A stretch of 57,331 bases of DNA from an uncultured Collinsella sp. (GTDB lineage Bacteria > Actinomycetota > Coriobacteriia > Coriobacteriales > Coriobacteriaceae), in NCBI GenBank assembly GCA_958435945.1, contig CAUBIC010000017.1:1-57331 (forward strand), written 5' to 3'. Below, piece after piece: positions 44,004 to 53,509 of the stretch (positions are counted from its first letter, which is position 1; each line of letters starts with the position of its first letter). A model generated the notes under the pieces. It had not been told where the DNA came from. It saw nothing but the letters and a program-made list of their open reading frames with translations, and ran no database searches. The position numbers and the translations under genes were made by a program.

Positions 44004-45008
44004 ATGGACTGCGATGGCTACCTACGCGTTCCCATGCCGTTGATGTGCACCGCCTTTGTGCCAGGGCAGATTGACGCTGCGGTTGCAGGCATTTCCAACC
44101 CCGATTCGCGCGCCATCGCCACGGCAGAAGCGCTGTACTTTCGCGGACAGGCTACGCTCGCCGCCGAGACAGCACGCCCCTATCTTGACGCCACCGACCC
44201 CGCACTGCGCTATTCCGCATGTTTCATCTGCGGATACGCCAGTCTGTCGCTCAACCGTATCGCCGACGCCCGCCGGTGCCTTGCCGGCATCCTCGATATG
44301 CCGGCCGACGAGGAATCGCCCGCCATCCACGCCACGCATATCCTGTTCGCCTCGGCCGCGAGCGTCCTGCTGCACTTGCCTTCCCCGTATTCCGCCGAAG
44401 AGTTTTATCCACTTGCGGCGCATCTGCCCGAAGGCCTGCGCCTATTCGCCAGCTACGTGATGGCGCACGCCTTGTATCTGCGCGGCGAATACGGCCGCAG
44501 CCTGGGCATGGCGGAAAACGCCCTGATTATGAAACAGGGAAGCTATCCAATCTCGGAACTGTTCCTGCACCTGGCAGCTTCCATGGCATGCATGAGCCTC
44601 AAGGACATCGACACCGCAAAAACGCACTTCGGAGCCGCTTGGAACATTGCGCGCCCCGACGGCCTTATCGAGCTCATTGGCGAGCACCACGGCCTTTTGC
44701 AGGGGCTCATCGAGGCATGCCTAAAATCGCAATACCCTGACGATTTCGCACGCATCATCGAGATTACGTATCGATTCAGCTACGGCTGGCGGCGCATCCA
44801 CAACCCCGATTCGGGCGAGGACGTGGCCGACGATTTAACGACCACGGAGTTCACCATGGCCATGCTCGCCTGCCGCGGATGGACCAACGCCGAAATCGCA
44901 CGCCACATGGAAGTATCGCCGGGCACCGTTAAAAACCGCCTATCAGGAGTGTATGCCAAGCTTGGTATCGGAACTCGCGCCGAGCTGGTTGCCCACATGT
45001 TGCGCTAG
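44004..45008 (+). CDS. LuxR-type transcriptional regulator with helical-repeat N-terminus
   Basis: 334 residues from ATG 44004, 7 nt after GGGAG. The first 270 residues are helical and Ala/Leu-rich with TPR-like spacing, e.g. YFRGQATLAAETARPYL, and the last 60 form a LuxR winged helix: LTTTEFTMAMLACRGWTNAE and GTVKNRLSGVYAKLGI. No receiver or kinase-binding domain. Its closeness to the large surface protein gene (158 bp before its start) suggests control of that gene. Confidence 0.87.
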   Translation: MDCDGYLRVPMPLMCTAFVPGQIDAAVAGISNPDSRAIATAEALYFRGQATLAAETARPYLDATDPALRYSACFICGYASLSLNRIADARRCLAGILDMPADEESPAIHATHILFASAASVLLHLPSPYSAEEFYPLAAHLPEGLRLFASYVMAHALYLRGEYGRSLGMAENALIMKQGSYPISELFLHLAASMACMSLKDIDTAKTHFGAAWNIARPDGLIELIGEHHGLLQGLIEACLKSQYPDDFARIIEITYRFSYGWRRIHNPDSGEDVADDLTTTEFTMAMLACRGWTNAEIARHMEVSPGTVKNRLSGVYAKLGIGTRAELVAHMLR

Positions 45009-45165
45009 CGGCAGACTGCCCGTCGTATCGAAAGCGCTCCGGGGGCCTGGCGCTTTCGCACGCTCAAATTGGACATTTTGGCCATCGAACGGCACTACCG
45101 CCACGGGGCACCTTCTCGCAAAATTGGATTATTTCCTCCGATATTTGCAGGATGGGAGCCCAAAA

Positions 45166-48100
45166 ATGCTTGATCGCCGTTCGTTACTTATCGCCGGAGC
45201 ATCCTCGCTGGCAGGCATTATGCTGCCTCGCGTGCCGGGCAGCGCAAACGCCTTCATACTGCCATTCGCCCCCACCGAGGCCTATGCCGACGAAGAAGAC
45301 CCCTTCAAGGTGCTCGTTCTCTCGCGCACCATGTTCGGTGTGGTCGTGGTCGACGTCGCCAACAAGAATACGCCCATCACGGGGGCCCAGGTCACGCTCA
45401 CATCGCGCTATGCCGCAGGCAAGCAGCTCACCGCCACTACCGACGACGAGGGTACGGCCATCTTTGAGGTCGCCCCTCTTTCGGAAGGCTACGTGGACGA
45501 GGCAACGCTTCTCGACGCGTACGACTTTAACGGCGGCATCTCCATCAGCATGAAAGGCTACCGCGATGTCGAGATTCCCCTCGCGCGTATCCAGGGTGGC
45601 ACCGCCATAACCGCGCCCACGCGTCCGCTTTCCGACGGCGAGCCGTACTTTCGACAGCTCACGTTCAACGAATGGGACATCCAGTACGCCGATGCTACGT
45701 TCATGGCATTGCCGAAGGACGACACGGCAAACGAGCAGCCCGATACGCACGCCTTTACCGTGCAGGCACATCTGCCACAAGGTGGACAGGCAACGCTGCG
45801 CATCAACAAAGTGACGCCCGCCGCGGGCAGTTCACCCGAAACCGTCACGCAGATTGGCCAAGTCAAGGCCAGCGCATCGAGCGTGGATAATCTGGCGATG
45901 TTCACACTCGAAGACAAGTTCCTCGATGCAGCTTCGGGCCTTCTGGAAGAAGGGTGCAAGCTGCGCTTCGTCCTCGACTATCAGGGCAAAACCTACACGC
46001 TCTCCTCCCCCATGGCCGTTGTCACCGCGCCGGCCGCAAAGGCGGAATCAGGCTCGACCACCATCATTCCCACCACCATGGACCAAGAGATCACTCCGTT
46101 TGATTTCCCGGCGGCGTTTCCCGGCATCGGCGGCAATAAGTTCACGTGCTGGATGCCCTCGTTCCCCATTTTGTTCGATTTCTCGTTTGCCGGATACGTG
46201 CTGTTTGGCGGAGGATACAAGCCGGTCGGCTACATGAACGATTCGGGCAACCCTGATCCGGAATACTGGAAGAAGTCACCGCGCGAGTCGGGCGCCAAGC
46301 AAGCAAACCACTACCTCGACGAGATGGAGGGGAAGTGGAATCAGTACAAAAGCATGAGTGCCGGTTCGGGCACCGATCCAAGAAACACCAAGCTCCTTCG
46401 CCACCATTGCACGCTGCTGTTCACGATGGATATCGCCACACAGCTGTACGGCTCGCTCGCCTACGATTGGGTGGGCAAAACCTGGGGTAACAACAACGAC
46501 CCCGCATACGGCAATATTAAGGCCCTCTTCCAGGTAAGAACCGACCTCAATTGGACCGAGCAGTTTACCCTAGGACCGGTGCCGTTTTTCCTAAACGTCA
46601 ACCCCTGGGTGCTGGCGAAGCTGGCGCTCGCCGTGGGTGCCCACACGCACGGCAGCGGCGCGACATTTTTTAAAAACATTTCGCTCGACTATTCAAACAC
46701 CTCGGGCTCATTCACCATCCAGATCGGGCTTGCCGTCACCTTTGGCGCCGGCGTTGCAGGCGTCGCTTCGTCTGCCGTGCGCGGCGCCGCATCCCTCACG
46801 CTGTTCATTGGGTACGAGAAGGCAGATGGACACCAGCTTCCGCGACTGCGCGTAGGTGCAGACGTCGATGTCGATGTGATACTCCAGTTCGTAATGTTCA
46901 AGTGGACCACCAAGGCTTGGTCGGGGTCGTGGCCCACACTCCTCGATTCGTGGAATATGTCGGTGAACAATGGCAACCAGTATGTGCTCCAGCGCTCTGA
47001 GCTCGCATTGGGTGGAGATACGCCTTACACGTTGGATGCCCGCTTCGGCACGCCCGGCAACATCGAGGCGGGCGGCGTGCCGCAATTTATCGCATCGGCC
47101 ACCATCGTCACCAATGCCGAGCTGCTCGCACGTGCCGAAGTTAAGGCCACCGCAAGGAATGTCGCGCCTGTCGTGCGCGATTGGGAGCAAGCAGTCACGC
47201 GCATTGAGCTCGAGGCGGATGCAGAAAGCGACGACACGGGACAGATCGAGCACTTCGTCCACGCACTGATGGAAAACGACGAAAACGCCGCGCCGATGTA
47301 TGAGTACACCTACATCGGTCAGGCAACGAACGCCGTTGCGGACCCCAACGCCAATTCTGCCGGCGTGTCGGAGGACGAGCGTGGCGGCATCAAACCCTCG
47401 AGCGACAACGTGCTGTTTGCTGGCGTGCTCAGCGAAGCCCACATGAAGCTGGCAATGATTGCCGACGTAGAATGCCTGTTCCGTATCGCCTCGGTGCGCT
47501 ACGGCGACAATGGCCGCTCGCGCCTGGTGGTACACACAAAGGCAAACGGCACGTGGTCCGCTCCCACGCCCGTGGACTTTCCCCTTGGGTTTGGCGAGGG
47601 CGACGTGGAGCGCGACGGCATATACGATTACGACTTCGACGTGGTGGAATATACGGACGGAAGAGGAAACCAGGACGCCTACGTGCTGCTGGTCTCGGGC
47701 GAGCGCCCCGCCGGCGACAACACCCATTTCGATACGGCGAGCACATCCGGCATACTGTCCGTTGTGCGCCTGCGCATAAGCAATGACGGAGTTCGCGTGA
47801 TATCGCACACGTCGTGGCGCAGCATCTCGCGCGGCCGCCTTCAGGAGGATGGCTACCATTGCCTGCAGTGCCCACGTATCACGGTGGGCAAGACGCTGGT
47901 CGACGGGCACCTGTCGGGTGCCTACCTCCACCGCCGCGGAACCACCGCAGAAAAGGCGCTCGGCAGCGAGGCTGAGGTTGCGCTGGAGTGCTTTACCCTG
48001 TGGCCGGACGTTTCGGGCGATAGCCTGACGTTCCGTCAAGTTCTCCGCTTTCCGCAAGCACCGTCGAGCATCGAGCTGGGTGCGCCCGAGAATATCAACG

Positions 48101-49533
48101 GCAAAATGGTGGTGCCCGTTGCATACGAGACCACAGACGGTTGTGGCTGCGCGTCGTACACCGTGATCGGCCAGTCCATCGCGGGTTGGGGCGTTATGTC
48201 GCCAGATGCCACAGTGCCCCACGCGGTGCCGTGGCCGCAGCACACGGGCTTTTTGGCAACCGTCAACGAGCAACTGCAGCATATTACTTGGACGCGAGGC
48301 GCATCGGCATTTGCGACGCAGCCCGTGGGTGCCGCAGGCTGTGGCCCGGCATCGTTTAGCGTAAGCAACAACGGCAGGTGCGTACTCTATGTAGAGAACA
48401 CCGATGGCAAGGTGGGACAAACCTACGACGAAGAAGGCAACCCGGTAGCAGTGATGGGCAAGCACTTCCGCATCTTCGCCAGCACCTTGGCAGGCGATCT
48501 GTTCACGGAGCCGTTCGTGATGTGCGAGCTGGACCATCCCGTCGATCAGATAACGACATTTTTGACGTCGGGAGGCATGCTCTCCGCGCTCGCCACGCAC
48601 ATTGTGAGTGCCGAGCAGAGCAAGGCGGAGCTGCACGGCATCGAAGTACCCTTGGTGGCGTGTGCCACTCCGACGGGCGCGGTCGCTACCTCGGGCGCAG
48701 TGGTGCCCGGGGCAGCAGGCGAATCCTTCATGGTCACGGTGCGAAACGACGGCAACACCTTGCTGACCGCCGGCACGATCGATCTATACCGAGAGGGCTC
48801 CAGCCAGCCGTTCTCCAGCGCATCCATCGGATTCGGAGTGAACGCACGCATGGCTTCGATCTACGATCCAGAGCTTGCCGAGGACGCTTCGGCCAACGAC
48901 ATGGCACACGTGAAGTACGCGCTCGAGACGCTGGGCACACGTTTTGCAACGCACCCGCTGGTAGCCGACAACGGCAACGCCGTGCTGGCACCGGGTTGCA
49001 CGGCACAGTTCCGCATGAGCTTCGCCATTCCCGAGAGTTGGAGCGACGAAGTGGGCAAACGCGTAACGCTGTATGCGAAGGCACGTAATCTGGTGGCGCT
49101 CGATCCCGTAACGCTCGAGGAAATTCGACCGGGCGCAAACTCGGCGCTGGATGCCGTACTGCACGAGCTTCATGTGCCCGACGCGGCATGCGAACGCTCA
49201 GAAGTTCAGGTCGGCGTATGCGACAGCGCGGATACGACGGGGCTTCACGACGCCCCGATGACGGTCGACGGCGATGGCGGCGCGAGCGGAGGTGGCTCCG
49301 GCGGAAGCAGCTCCGGTGGCGGCAGTGGCTCTGGCAGCGGCAAGGATCACGGCAATAGCAAGCGCCCCGGAAAAGCGGGCGCGCTTGCGGGCACGGGCGA
49401 TGTCAACGCTCCCCTTACGGCAGCCGCTGCAGCACTCGCCGCAGCAGGCGCCGGCCTTATCGTCTACAGCGCCCGCCGAACCGCCCTCGGACGCGGTGCC
49501 AGCGACGAAGCCGATGCGGATAGGTCCCACTAG
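45166..49533 (+). CDS. Very large cell-wall-anchored protein with an LAxTG sorting signal
   Basis: 1455 residues from ATG 45166 with GGGAG 7 nt upstream (the open frame starts earlier, inside the LuxR gene). DRRSLLIAGASSLAG is a twin-arginine-like signal peptide. An early Ig-like region (TPITGAQVTLTSRYAAGKQ, DDEGTAIFEVAPL) suits carboxypeptidase-regulatory-like modules; the long middle is rich in beta sheet and Trp/Tyr with propeller-like blades, not assignable by eye. A Ser/Gly linker (about 1365-1395) ends in LAGTG (1407-1411), a hydrophobic helix and an Arg-rich tail: a class E sortase signal. Probable adhesin, glycan- or host-interacting surface protein, function unknown. No sortase is in this window. 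Confidence 0.88.
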   Translation: MLDRRSLLIAGASSLAGIMLPRVPGSANAFILPFAPTEAYADEEDPFKVLVLSRTMFGVVVVDVANKNTPITGAQVTLTSRYAAGKQLTATTDDEGTAIFEVAPLSEGYVDEATLLDAYDFNGGISISMKGYRDVEIPLARIQGGTAITAPTRPLSDGEPYFRQLTFNEWDIQYADATFMALPKDDTANEQPDTHAFTVQAHLPQGGQATLRINKVTPAAGSSPETVTQIGQVKASASSVDNLAMFTLEDKFLDAASGLLEEGCKLRFVLDYQGKTYTLSSPMAVVTAPAAKAESGSTTIIPTTMDQEITPFDFPAAFPGIGGNKFTCWMPSFPILFDFSFAGYVLFGGGYKPVGYMNDSGNPDPEYWKKSPRESGAKQANHYLDEMEGKWNQYKSMSAGSGTDPRNTKLLRHHCTLLFTMDIATQLYGSLAYDWVGKTWGNNNDPAYGNIKALFQVRTDLNWTEQFTLGPVPFFLNVNPWVLAKLALAVGAHTHGSGATFFKNISLDYSNTSGSFTIQIGLAVTFGAGVAGVASSAVRGAASLTLFIGYEKADGHQLPRLRVGADVDVDVILQFVMFKWTTKAWSGSWPTLLDSWNMSVNNGNQYVLQRSELALGGDTPYTLDARFGTPGNIEAGGVPQFIASATIVTNAELLARAEVKATARNVAPVVRDWEQAVTRIELEADAESDDTGQIEHFVHALMENDENAAPMYEYTYIGQATNAVADPNANSAGVSEDERGGIKPSSDNVLFAGVLSEAHMKLAMIADVECLFRIASVRYGDNGRSRLVVHTKANGTWSAPTPVDFPLGFGEGDVERDGIYDYDFDVVEYTDGRGNQDAYVLLVSGERPAGDNTHFDTASTSGILSVVRLRISNDGVRVISHTSWRSISRGRLQEDGYHCLQCPRITVGKTLVDGHLSGAYLHRRGTTAEKALGSEAEVALECFTLWPDVSGDSLTFRQVLRFPQAPSSIELGAPENINGKMVVPVAYETTDGCGCASYTVIGQSIAGWGVMSPDATVPHAVPWPQHTGFLATVNEQLQHITWTRGASAFATQPVGAAGCGPASFSVSNNGRCVLYVENTDGKVGQTYDEEGNPVAVMGKHFRIFASTLAGDLFTEPFVMCELDHPVDQITTFLTSGGMLSALATHIVSAEQSKAELHGIEVPLVACATPTGAVATSGAVVPGAAGESFMVTVRNDGNTLLTAGTIDLYREGSSQPFSSASIGFGVNARMASIYDPELAEDASANDMAHVKYALETLGTRFATHPLVADNGNAVLAPGCTAQFRMSFAIPESWSDEVGKRVTLYAKARNLVALDPVTLEEIRPGANSALDAVLHELHVPDAACERSEVQVGVCDSADTTGLHDAPMTVDGDGGASGGGSGGSSSGGGSGSGSGKDHGNSKRPGKAGALAGTGDVNAPLTAAAAALAAAGAGLIVYSARRTALGRGASDEADADRSH

Positions 49534-49583
49534 CTCTCAGCCGCTTTTGTGGGGGGGGCGCTGACCCTGCTCATCGAACATCA

Positions 49584-49619
49584 AATGGGCTGGTTCTGGA
49601 TACCCAGAGCCAGCCCATT
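49584..49619. terminator. Bidirectional terminator between the surface protein and membrane protein genes
   Basis: AATGGGCTGGTTCTGG / CCAGAGCCAGCCCATT, 16 bp with one G-U, 4-nt loop, between convergent genes. Confidence 0.85.
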
Positions 49620-49624
49620 ACGCA

Positions 49625-50209
49625 TTAGATGTCGTCAGAGGAGTCGAGTTCTGCCTCGAGCTTGGCACGGCGTCTTTTCGCCGTGAAAAACGTTGCACAC
49701 AGGGCAGCAAACGTGGCCGCGAAAATCGTCGCACCGCAGAACACGCCCGTGGCCAGGTTCGCCAACCAAAAGACGCTTTCGAGCGGTACGATCTGCGCCT
49801 CAGCGATACAGCGCATTGCAGCAATAACAAGCGCGAACGCGGCGCCGCTAAGGCCGCTGACAAGCAGGAAATATCCAACAGGAAGATGCTCGGTTTGCCC
49901 AAAACGATTGGTATCGACATAGCCCTTCCGCGTTTGCAGTCCTGCGCAAATCAACATCACGAGAACGAGCCACAAATACATGGCTGCCTCGAACGGCGTT
50001 GCAAAGCCATGCGGCATTTCACTAGCGTCGCTGTGAACCCACGCAACCTGTCGAGCTATAAACTGGTAGAAAAAGATCATCAACATGCCAAACGAAAGCA
50101 GTACGAAACCAATCTTGTAGATCTTCGCGTTCTCAGCCTCCAGGCGCTCATCCTTTGGGCCGGCATATTCACGCCACTTTTGCACGAGCTTTAAATCTTC
50201 AAATTTCAT
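49625..50209 (-). CDS. Four-helix membrane protein paired with an XRE regulator
   Basis: 194 residues, helices at about 30-52, 75-92, 110-130 and 140-170, with a basic C-terminal tail (KRRRAKLEAELD). The pattern and the operon with a short XRE protein match membrane DUF partners common in gut Firmicutes and Actinobacteria (DUF6773/DUF3278-like; function unknown). Its TAGGAG box overlaps the XRE stop, so translation is coupled. Confidence 0.78.
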   Translation of the reverse strand: MKFEDLKLVQKWREYAGPKDERLEAENAKIYKIGFVLLSFGMLMIFFYQFIARQVAWVHSDASEMPHGFATPFEAAMYLWLVLVMLICAGLQTRKGYVDTNRFGQTEHLPVGYFLLVSGLSGAAFALVIAAMRCIAEAQIVPLESVFWLANLATGVFCGATIFAATFAALCATFFTAKRRRAKLEAELDSSDDI

Positions 50210-50218
50210 AGCGAACTC

Positions 50219-50449
50219 CTAAAGAGCGTCAGGGTCGACGTCGCTCTCGTCTTCCCAAAACAAGTCGTTCAACGTAACGCGTAGCGCTTTACAGATTGCC
50301 ACGCACAAATTGAGCGTGGGGTTGTAGCCGCCCGCCTCGATCAGGCCGATGGTCTGGCGCGTAACGCCCACGGCCTCGGCCAAGTCAGCTTGCGAAAGGC
50401 CAACCGCCGCGCGCGCCGCCTTCATGCGTAGGTTCTTTTTGCCCGGCAT
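50219..50449 (-). CDS. Short XRE family regulator
   Basis: 76 residues from ATG 50449 (AAAGGA upstream). Essentially one HTH_3 domain: MKAARAAVGLSQADLAEAVG, VTRQTIGLIEAGGYNPTL, then a dimerising helix and an acidic tail. Such single-domain proteins repress their own operon with the membrane protein next to it. The promoter and repeated boxes at 50466-50541 fit autorepression. Confidence 0.92.
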   Translation of the reverse strand: MPGKKNLRMKAARAAVGLSQADLAEAVGVTRQTIGLIEAGGYNPTLNLCVAICKALRVTLNDLFWEDESDVDPDAL

Positions 50450-50465
50450 GGAGTTCCTTTCGTAG

Positions 50466-50541
50466 TAATGGACAGATATCCGTTGCAACATGACAGAAAT
50501 ATATTGCATCAATCAAAAGATGTCAACTATATCTGTCATTA
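50466..50541 (-). promoter_or_regulatory. Consensus promoter with three XRE boxes
   Basis: On the minus strand TTGACA (50521-50526) and TATATT (50498-50503) lie 17 bp apart, near-perfect sigma-70 elements. Boxes ATGGACAGATAT (50468-50479), ATGACAGAAATAT (50490-50502) and, inverted, ATATCTGTCATTA (50529-50541) bracket and overlap the promoter, a classical autorepression layout for the XRE gene downstream. Confidence 0.75.
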
Positions 50542-50719
50542 TGGAAATCATGTTCGTCATCGCCGTGCGGACATAACAATTTCGATTCGCTATTCAACCT
50601 TACTCGGGCAGAACCGAGTCGGAAGGAACCGAGTAAGTGGGACTTATCGGCATGGCCAACGCGCACGCCAATAACCGGATTTGCCGGAACCATGCGTGCC
50701 CCATCGTTTAATAGCTCCG

Positions 50720-51280
50720 TTATTGTTCGATGATCTTCTTGACAACCGCGGGAACGCCTGCCGCCATCACGTTGTCCGGAAGGTCTTCCGTCACAACACT
50801 TCCCGCAGCGATAACGCAGCCGCTGCCGATGGTAACCCCCTGGAGTACGGACACGTTCGCGCCAAACCAGCAGTTATCGCCAACAACAATGGGCAGAGCC
50901 CTCTCGAGACCCAAGTTGCGCTCTTTTGCTCCAAGGGGATGCGAAGCGGTGTAGAAGCCGCAAAACGGCCCAATAAACACGTTGTCACCAAAGGTAATAG
51001 AACCACCGTCCATAAAGTAGCAGCCATGGTTCACAAAGCAGCCGTCGCCAAAGGTTGTCTTGTCCCCGTAGTCAAAGTAGGCAGGCGAAAGGACCGTCAG
51101 CCCCGCCGGAAGATCGGTATCGAGCAAAGTTTTTAGGGCGTCAAGCTGCGCGTCGCTTCCGGGTTTTCCCATATTGAAGTCATAGCAGAGCGCCTCTGCC
51201 CTCGCCCGTTTTGCCAGGAGTTCCTCGTCAAAGTTGGCATCATGCCACTCCCCGCGCTCCATCTTCTCTTTCTCGGTCAC
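50720..51280 (-). CDS. Hexapeptide sugar O-acetyltransferase (maltose acetyltransferase-like)
   Basis: 186 residues from GTG 51280, whose AAGGGG box and reading TEKEKMERGEWHDANFDEEL match Maa/NodL N-termini; the longer start gives an unrelated extension. The left-handed beta-helix is visible in repeated GDGCFVNHGCYF, GDNVFIGPFCGFY, GDNCWFGANVSVL, GSGCVIAAGSVVTE. It acetylates maltose or other sugars with acetyl-CoA. Catalytic His in VNHGCYFMDGG region. Confidence 0.92.
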   Translation of the reverse strand: MTEKEKMERGEWHDANFDEELLAKRARAEALCYDFNMGKPGSDAQLDALKTLLDTDLPAGLTVLSPAYFDYGDKTTFGDGCFVNHGCYFMDGGSITFGDNVFIGPFCGFYTASHPLGAKERNLGLERALPIVVGDNCWFGANVSVLQGVTIGSGCVIAAGSVVTEDLPDNVMAAGVPAVVKKIIEQ

Positions 51281-51467
51281 TGTGAGCCCCTTAATAAAAA
51301 CATTTGTGGCGGCAATTCTATCATTTGATAAGCCGTCAGTTTTCATACCGATAACGAACGCGCGTTCGATGGATTTCGTGTTGGTTGGAATCGCCTATGG
51401 GCTGGGCTATGCTACCTTGACTATCTATATGACTTAAACGCAGCAAAGGAACACCGAGAGAGCGAGT

Positions 51468-53465
51468 ATGGCAAAAAACACCGCAAACTATGGTAACGAC
51501 AGTATCCGCCAGCTCAAGGACGAGGAACGCGTACGCCTGCGCCCCGCCGTCATTTTTGGCTCGGACGGACTCGATGGCTGCGCGCATGCCGCCTTCGAGA
51601 TCCTGTCCAACGCCGTTGACGAGGCGCGCCAGGGCTACGGCAAGCTCATCACCCTTACCGCCTTTCGCGATGGCTCCATTCAGGTAGAGGACAACGGCCG
51701 CGGCTGCCCGCTCGACTGGAACCCCTCCGAGAAGCGCTTTAATTGGGAACTCGTTTTTTGCGAGCTCTACGCCGGTGGCAAATACAATAACAACCAGGGC
51801 GGCGACTACGACTTCTCGCTCGGTACCAACGGCCTGGGCTCGTGCGCGACCCAGTACGCATCCGAGTACATGGACGTCACGGTTTGGCGCGACGGCAACA
51901 AGTACTCCCTGCACTTTAAGAAGGGCAAGGTCGTCGGTGCCAAAAAGAAGGCACTCGAGATTGAGCCCAGCAATGAGGACCGCACCGGCACCACCATCAA
52001 ATGGCGCCCCGATCTTGAGGTCTTTACCTCCATCAGCATCCCCCACGATTGGTATCGCGAGACCATGCGCCGCCAGGCCGTGGTCAACGCCAACGTGACC
52101 TTCCGCCTGCGTATCGAGGGCGACGATGGCGAGTTTTCCGAAGAGGATTTTTGCTATCCCAAGGGCATCGAGGACTATGTTCTCGAGAAGGTCGGTACCG
52201 ACTACCTCACCGAGCCCTTCTTTATCGAGGCCGACCGTCGCGGTCGCGACCGTGAGGACCTGCCCGACTACAACGTAAAGATCACCGCGTGCATGTGCTT
52301 CTCGCGCACCTTCATGATGCAGGAGTACTATCACAACTCATCGTGGCTCGAGAACGGCGGCTCGCCCGAGAAAGCCGCCCGCAGCGCTCTGACCAGCGCC
52401 ATCGATGCCTACATTAAGCAACAGGGCAAGTACAACAAAAACGAGAGCGGCATTAAGTGGCAAGACGTCCAGGACTGCCTGGTGCTGGTGACCAACTGCT
52501 TCTCCACCCAGACGTCCTACGAAAACCAGACCAAGAAGGCCATCAACAACCGCTTTATCCAGCAGGCCATGACGGCATTCTTTAAGGAGCGCCTCTCGAC
52601 CTACTTGATCGAGAACAAAGATGCCGCCAACAAGATCATGGAGCAGGTGCTCATCAACAAGCGCTCGCGCGAGAACGCCGAGAAGACACGTCAGAGCATC
52701 AAGACCAACCTGCAGCAGAAGACCGACATGGCCAACCGCGTGCAGAAGTTCATCGACTGCCGCTCCAAGGACAAGAGCCGCCGCGAGATCTACATCGTAG
52801 AAGGCGACTCGGCAGCAGGTGCCATTCGCACCTCGCGCGATGCCGAGTTCCAGGGTGTTATGCCCGTCCGCGGCAAGATCCTCAACTGCCTAAAGGAGGA
52901 CTATCCGCGCATCTTTAAGTCCGACATCATCATGGACCTCATGCGCGTGCTGGGCTGCGGCGTGGAGATCAAGGACAAGCGCATCAAAAACCTCGGTGCC
53001 TTCGACCTGGACAACCTCAACTGGAACAAGGTCATCATCTGTACGGACGCCGACGTCGACGGCTATCACATCCGCACGCTCGTGCTCACCATGCTCTATC
53101 GCCTGGTGCCCACGCTTATCGACGAAGGCTACGTGTATATCGCCGAGTCGCCGCTCTACGAGATCAACTGCAAAGAAAAGACCTACTTTGCCTACACCGA
53201 GCTCGAGAAGAACGGCATCCTCAAAGAGATTGGCGACCAGAAGTGCTCTATCAACCGCTCCAAGGGTCTTGGTGAGAACGATCCGGACATGATGTGGCTC
53301 ACCACCATGAACCCCGAGACGCGTCGTCTGATCAAGGTGGAACCCGAGGACGTCACCAAGATGGAGACCATGTTCAACCTGTTGCTGGGCAACGACGAGG
53401 CGGGCCGCAAGCGCCATATCTCCGAGCACGGCAAGGAATATCTGGACCAGCTAGACCTGCAATAG
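51468..53465 (+). CDS. GyrB/ParE-like type IIA topoisomerase subunit B, second paralog
   Basis: 665 residues. GHKL ATPase domain: AFEILSNAVDEARQG (catalytic Glu44, Mg-binding Asn48), VEDNGRGCPL, and the TNGLGSCATQYAS lid. Toprim domain: EGDSAAGAIRTSRDAEFQG from residue 445, TDADVDGYHIRT (Asp527, Asp529, Asp531) and RSKGLGENDPD. Toprim reads SAAG where housekeeping GyrB has SAGG, and sequence is clearly divergent from gyrase, so this is the extra topoisomerase pair found in many Gram-positive anaerobes. It directly precedes its A subunit, 45 bp apart. Confidence 0.93.
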   Translation: MAKNTANYGNDSIRQLKDEERVRLRPAVIFGSDGLDGCAHAAFEILSNAVDEARQGYGKLITLTAFRDGSIQVEDNGRGCPLDWNPSEKRFNWELVFCELYAGGKYNNNQGGDYDFSLGTNGLGSCATQYASEYMDVTVWRDGNKYSLHFKKGKVVGAKKKALEIEPSNEDRTGTTIKWRPDLEVFTSISIPHDWYRETMRRQAVVNANVTFRLRIEGDDGEFSEEDFCYPKGIEDYVLEKVGTDYLTEPFFIEADRRGRDREDLPDYNVKITACMCFSRTFMMQEYYHNSSWLENGGSPEKAARSALTSAIDAYIKQQGKYNKNESGIKWQDVQDCLVLVTNCFSTQTSYENQTKKAINNRFIQQAMTAFFKERLSTYLIENKDAANKIMEQVLINKRSRENAEKTRQSIKTNLQQKTDMANRVQKFIDCRSKDKSRREIYIVEGDSAAGAIRTSRDAEFQGVMPVRGKILNCLKEDYPRIFKSDIIMDLMRVLGCGVEIKDKRIKNLGAFDLDNLNWNKVIICTDADVDGYHIRTLVLTMLYRLVPTLIDEGYVYIAESPLYEINCKEKTYFAYTELEKNGILKEIGDQKCSINRSKGLGENDPDMMWLTTMNPETRRLIKVEPEDVTKMETMFNLLLGNDEAGRKRHISEHGKEYLDQLDLQ

Positions 53466-53509
53466 CAGCAAATCGATAACGACGGCCATAAGAAGTTCAA
53501 GAGGAAATC

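Noticed and set aside
46708..48636. 642-codon minus-strand open frame inside the surface protein gene
   Set aside because: Cys/Arg/His-rich, no domain, no start signal; antisense shadow of the real gene.
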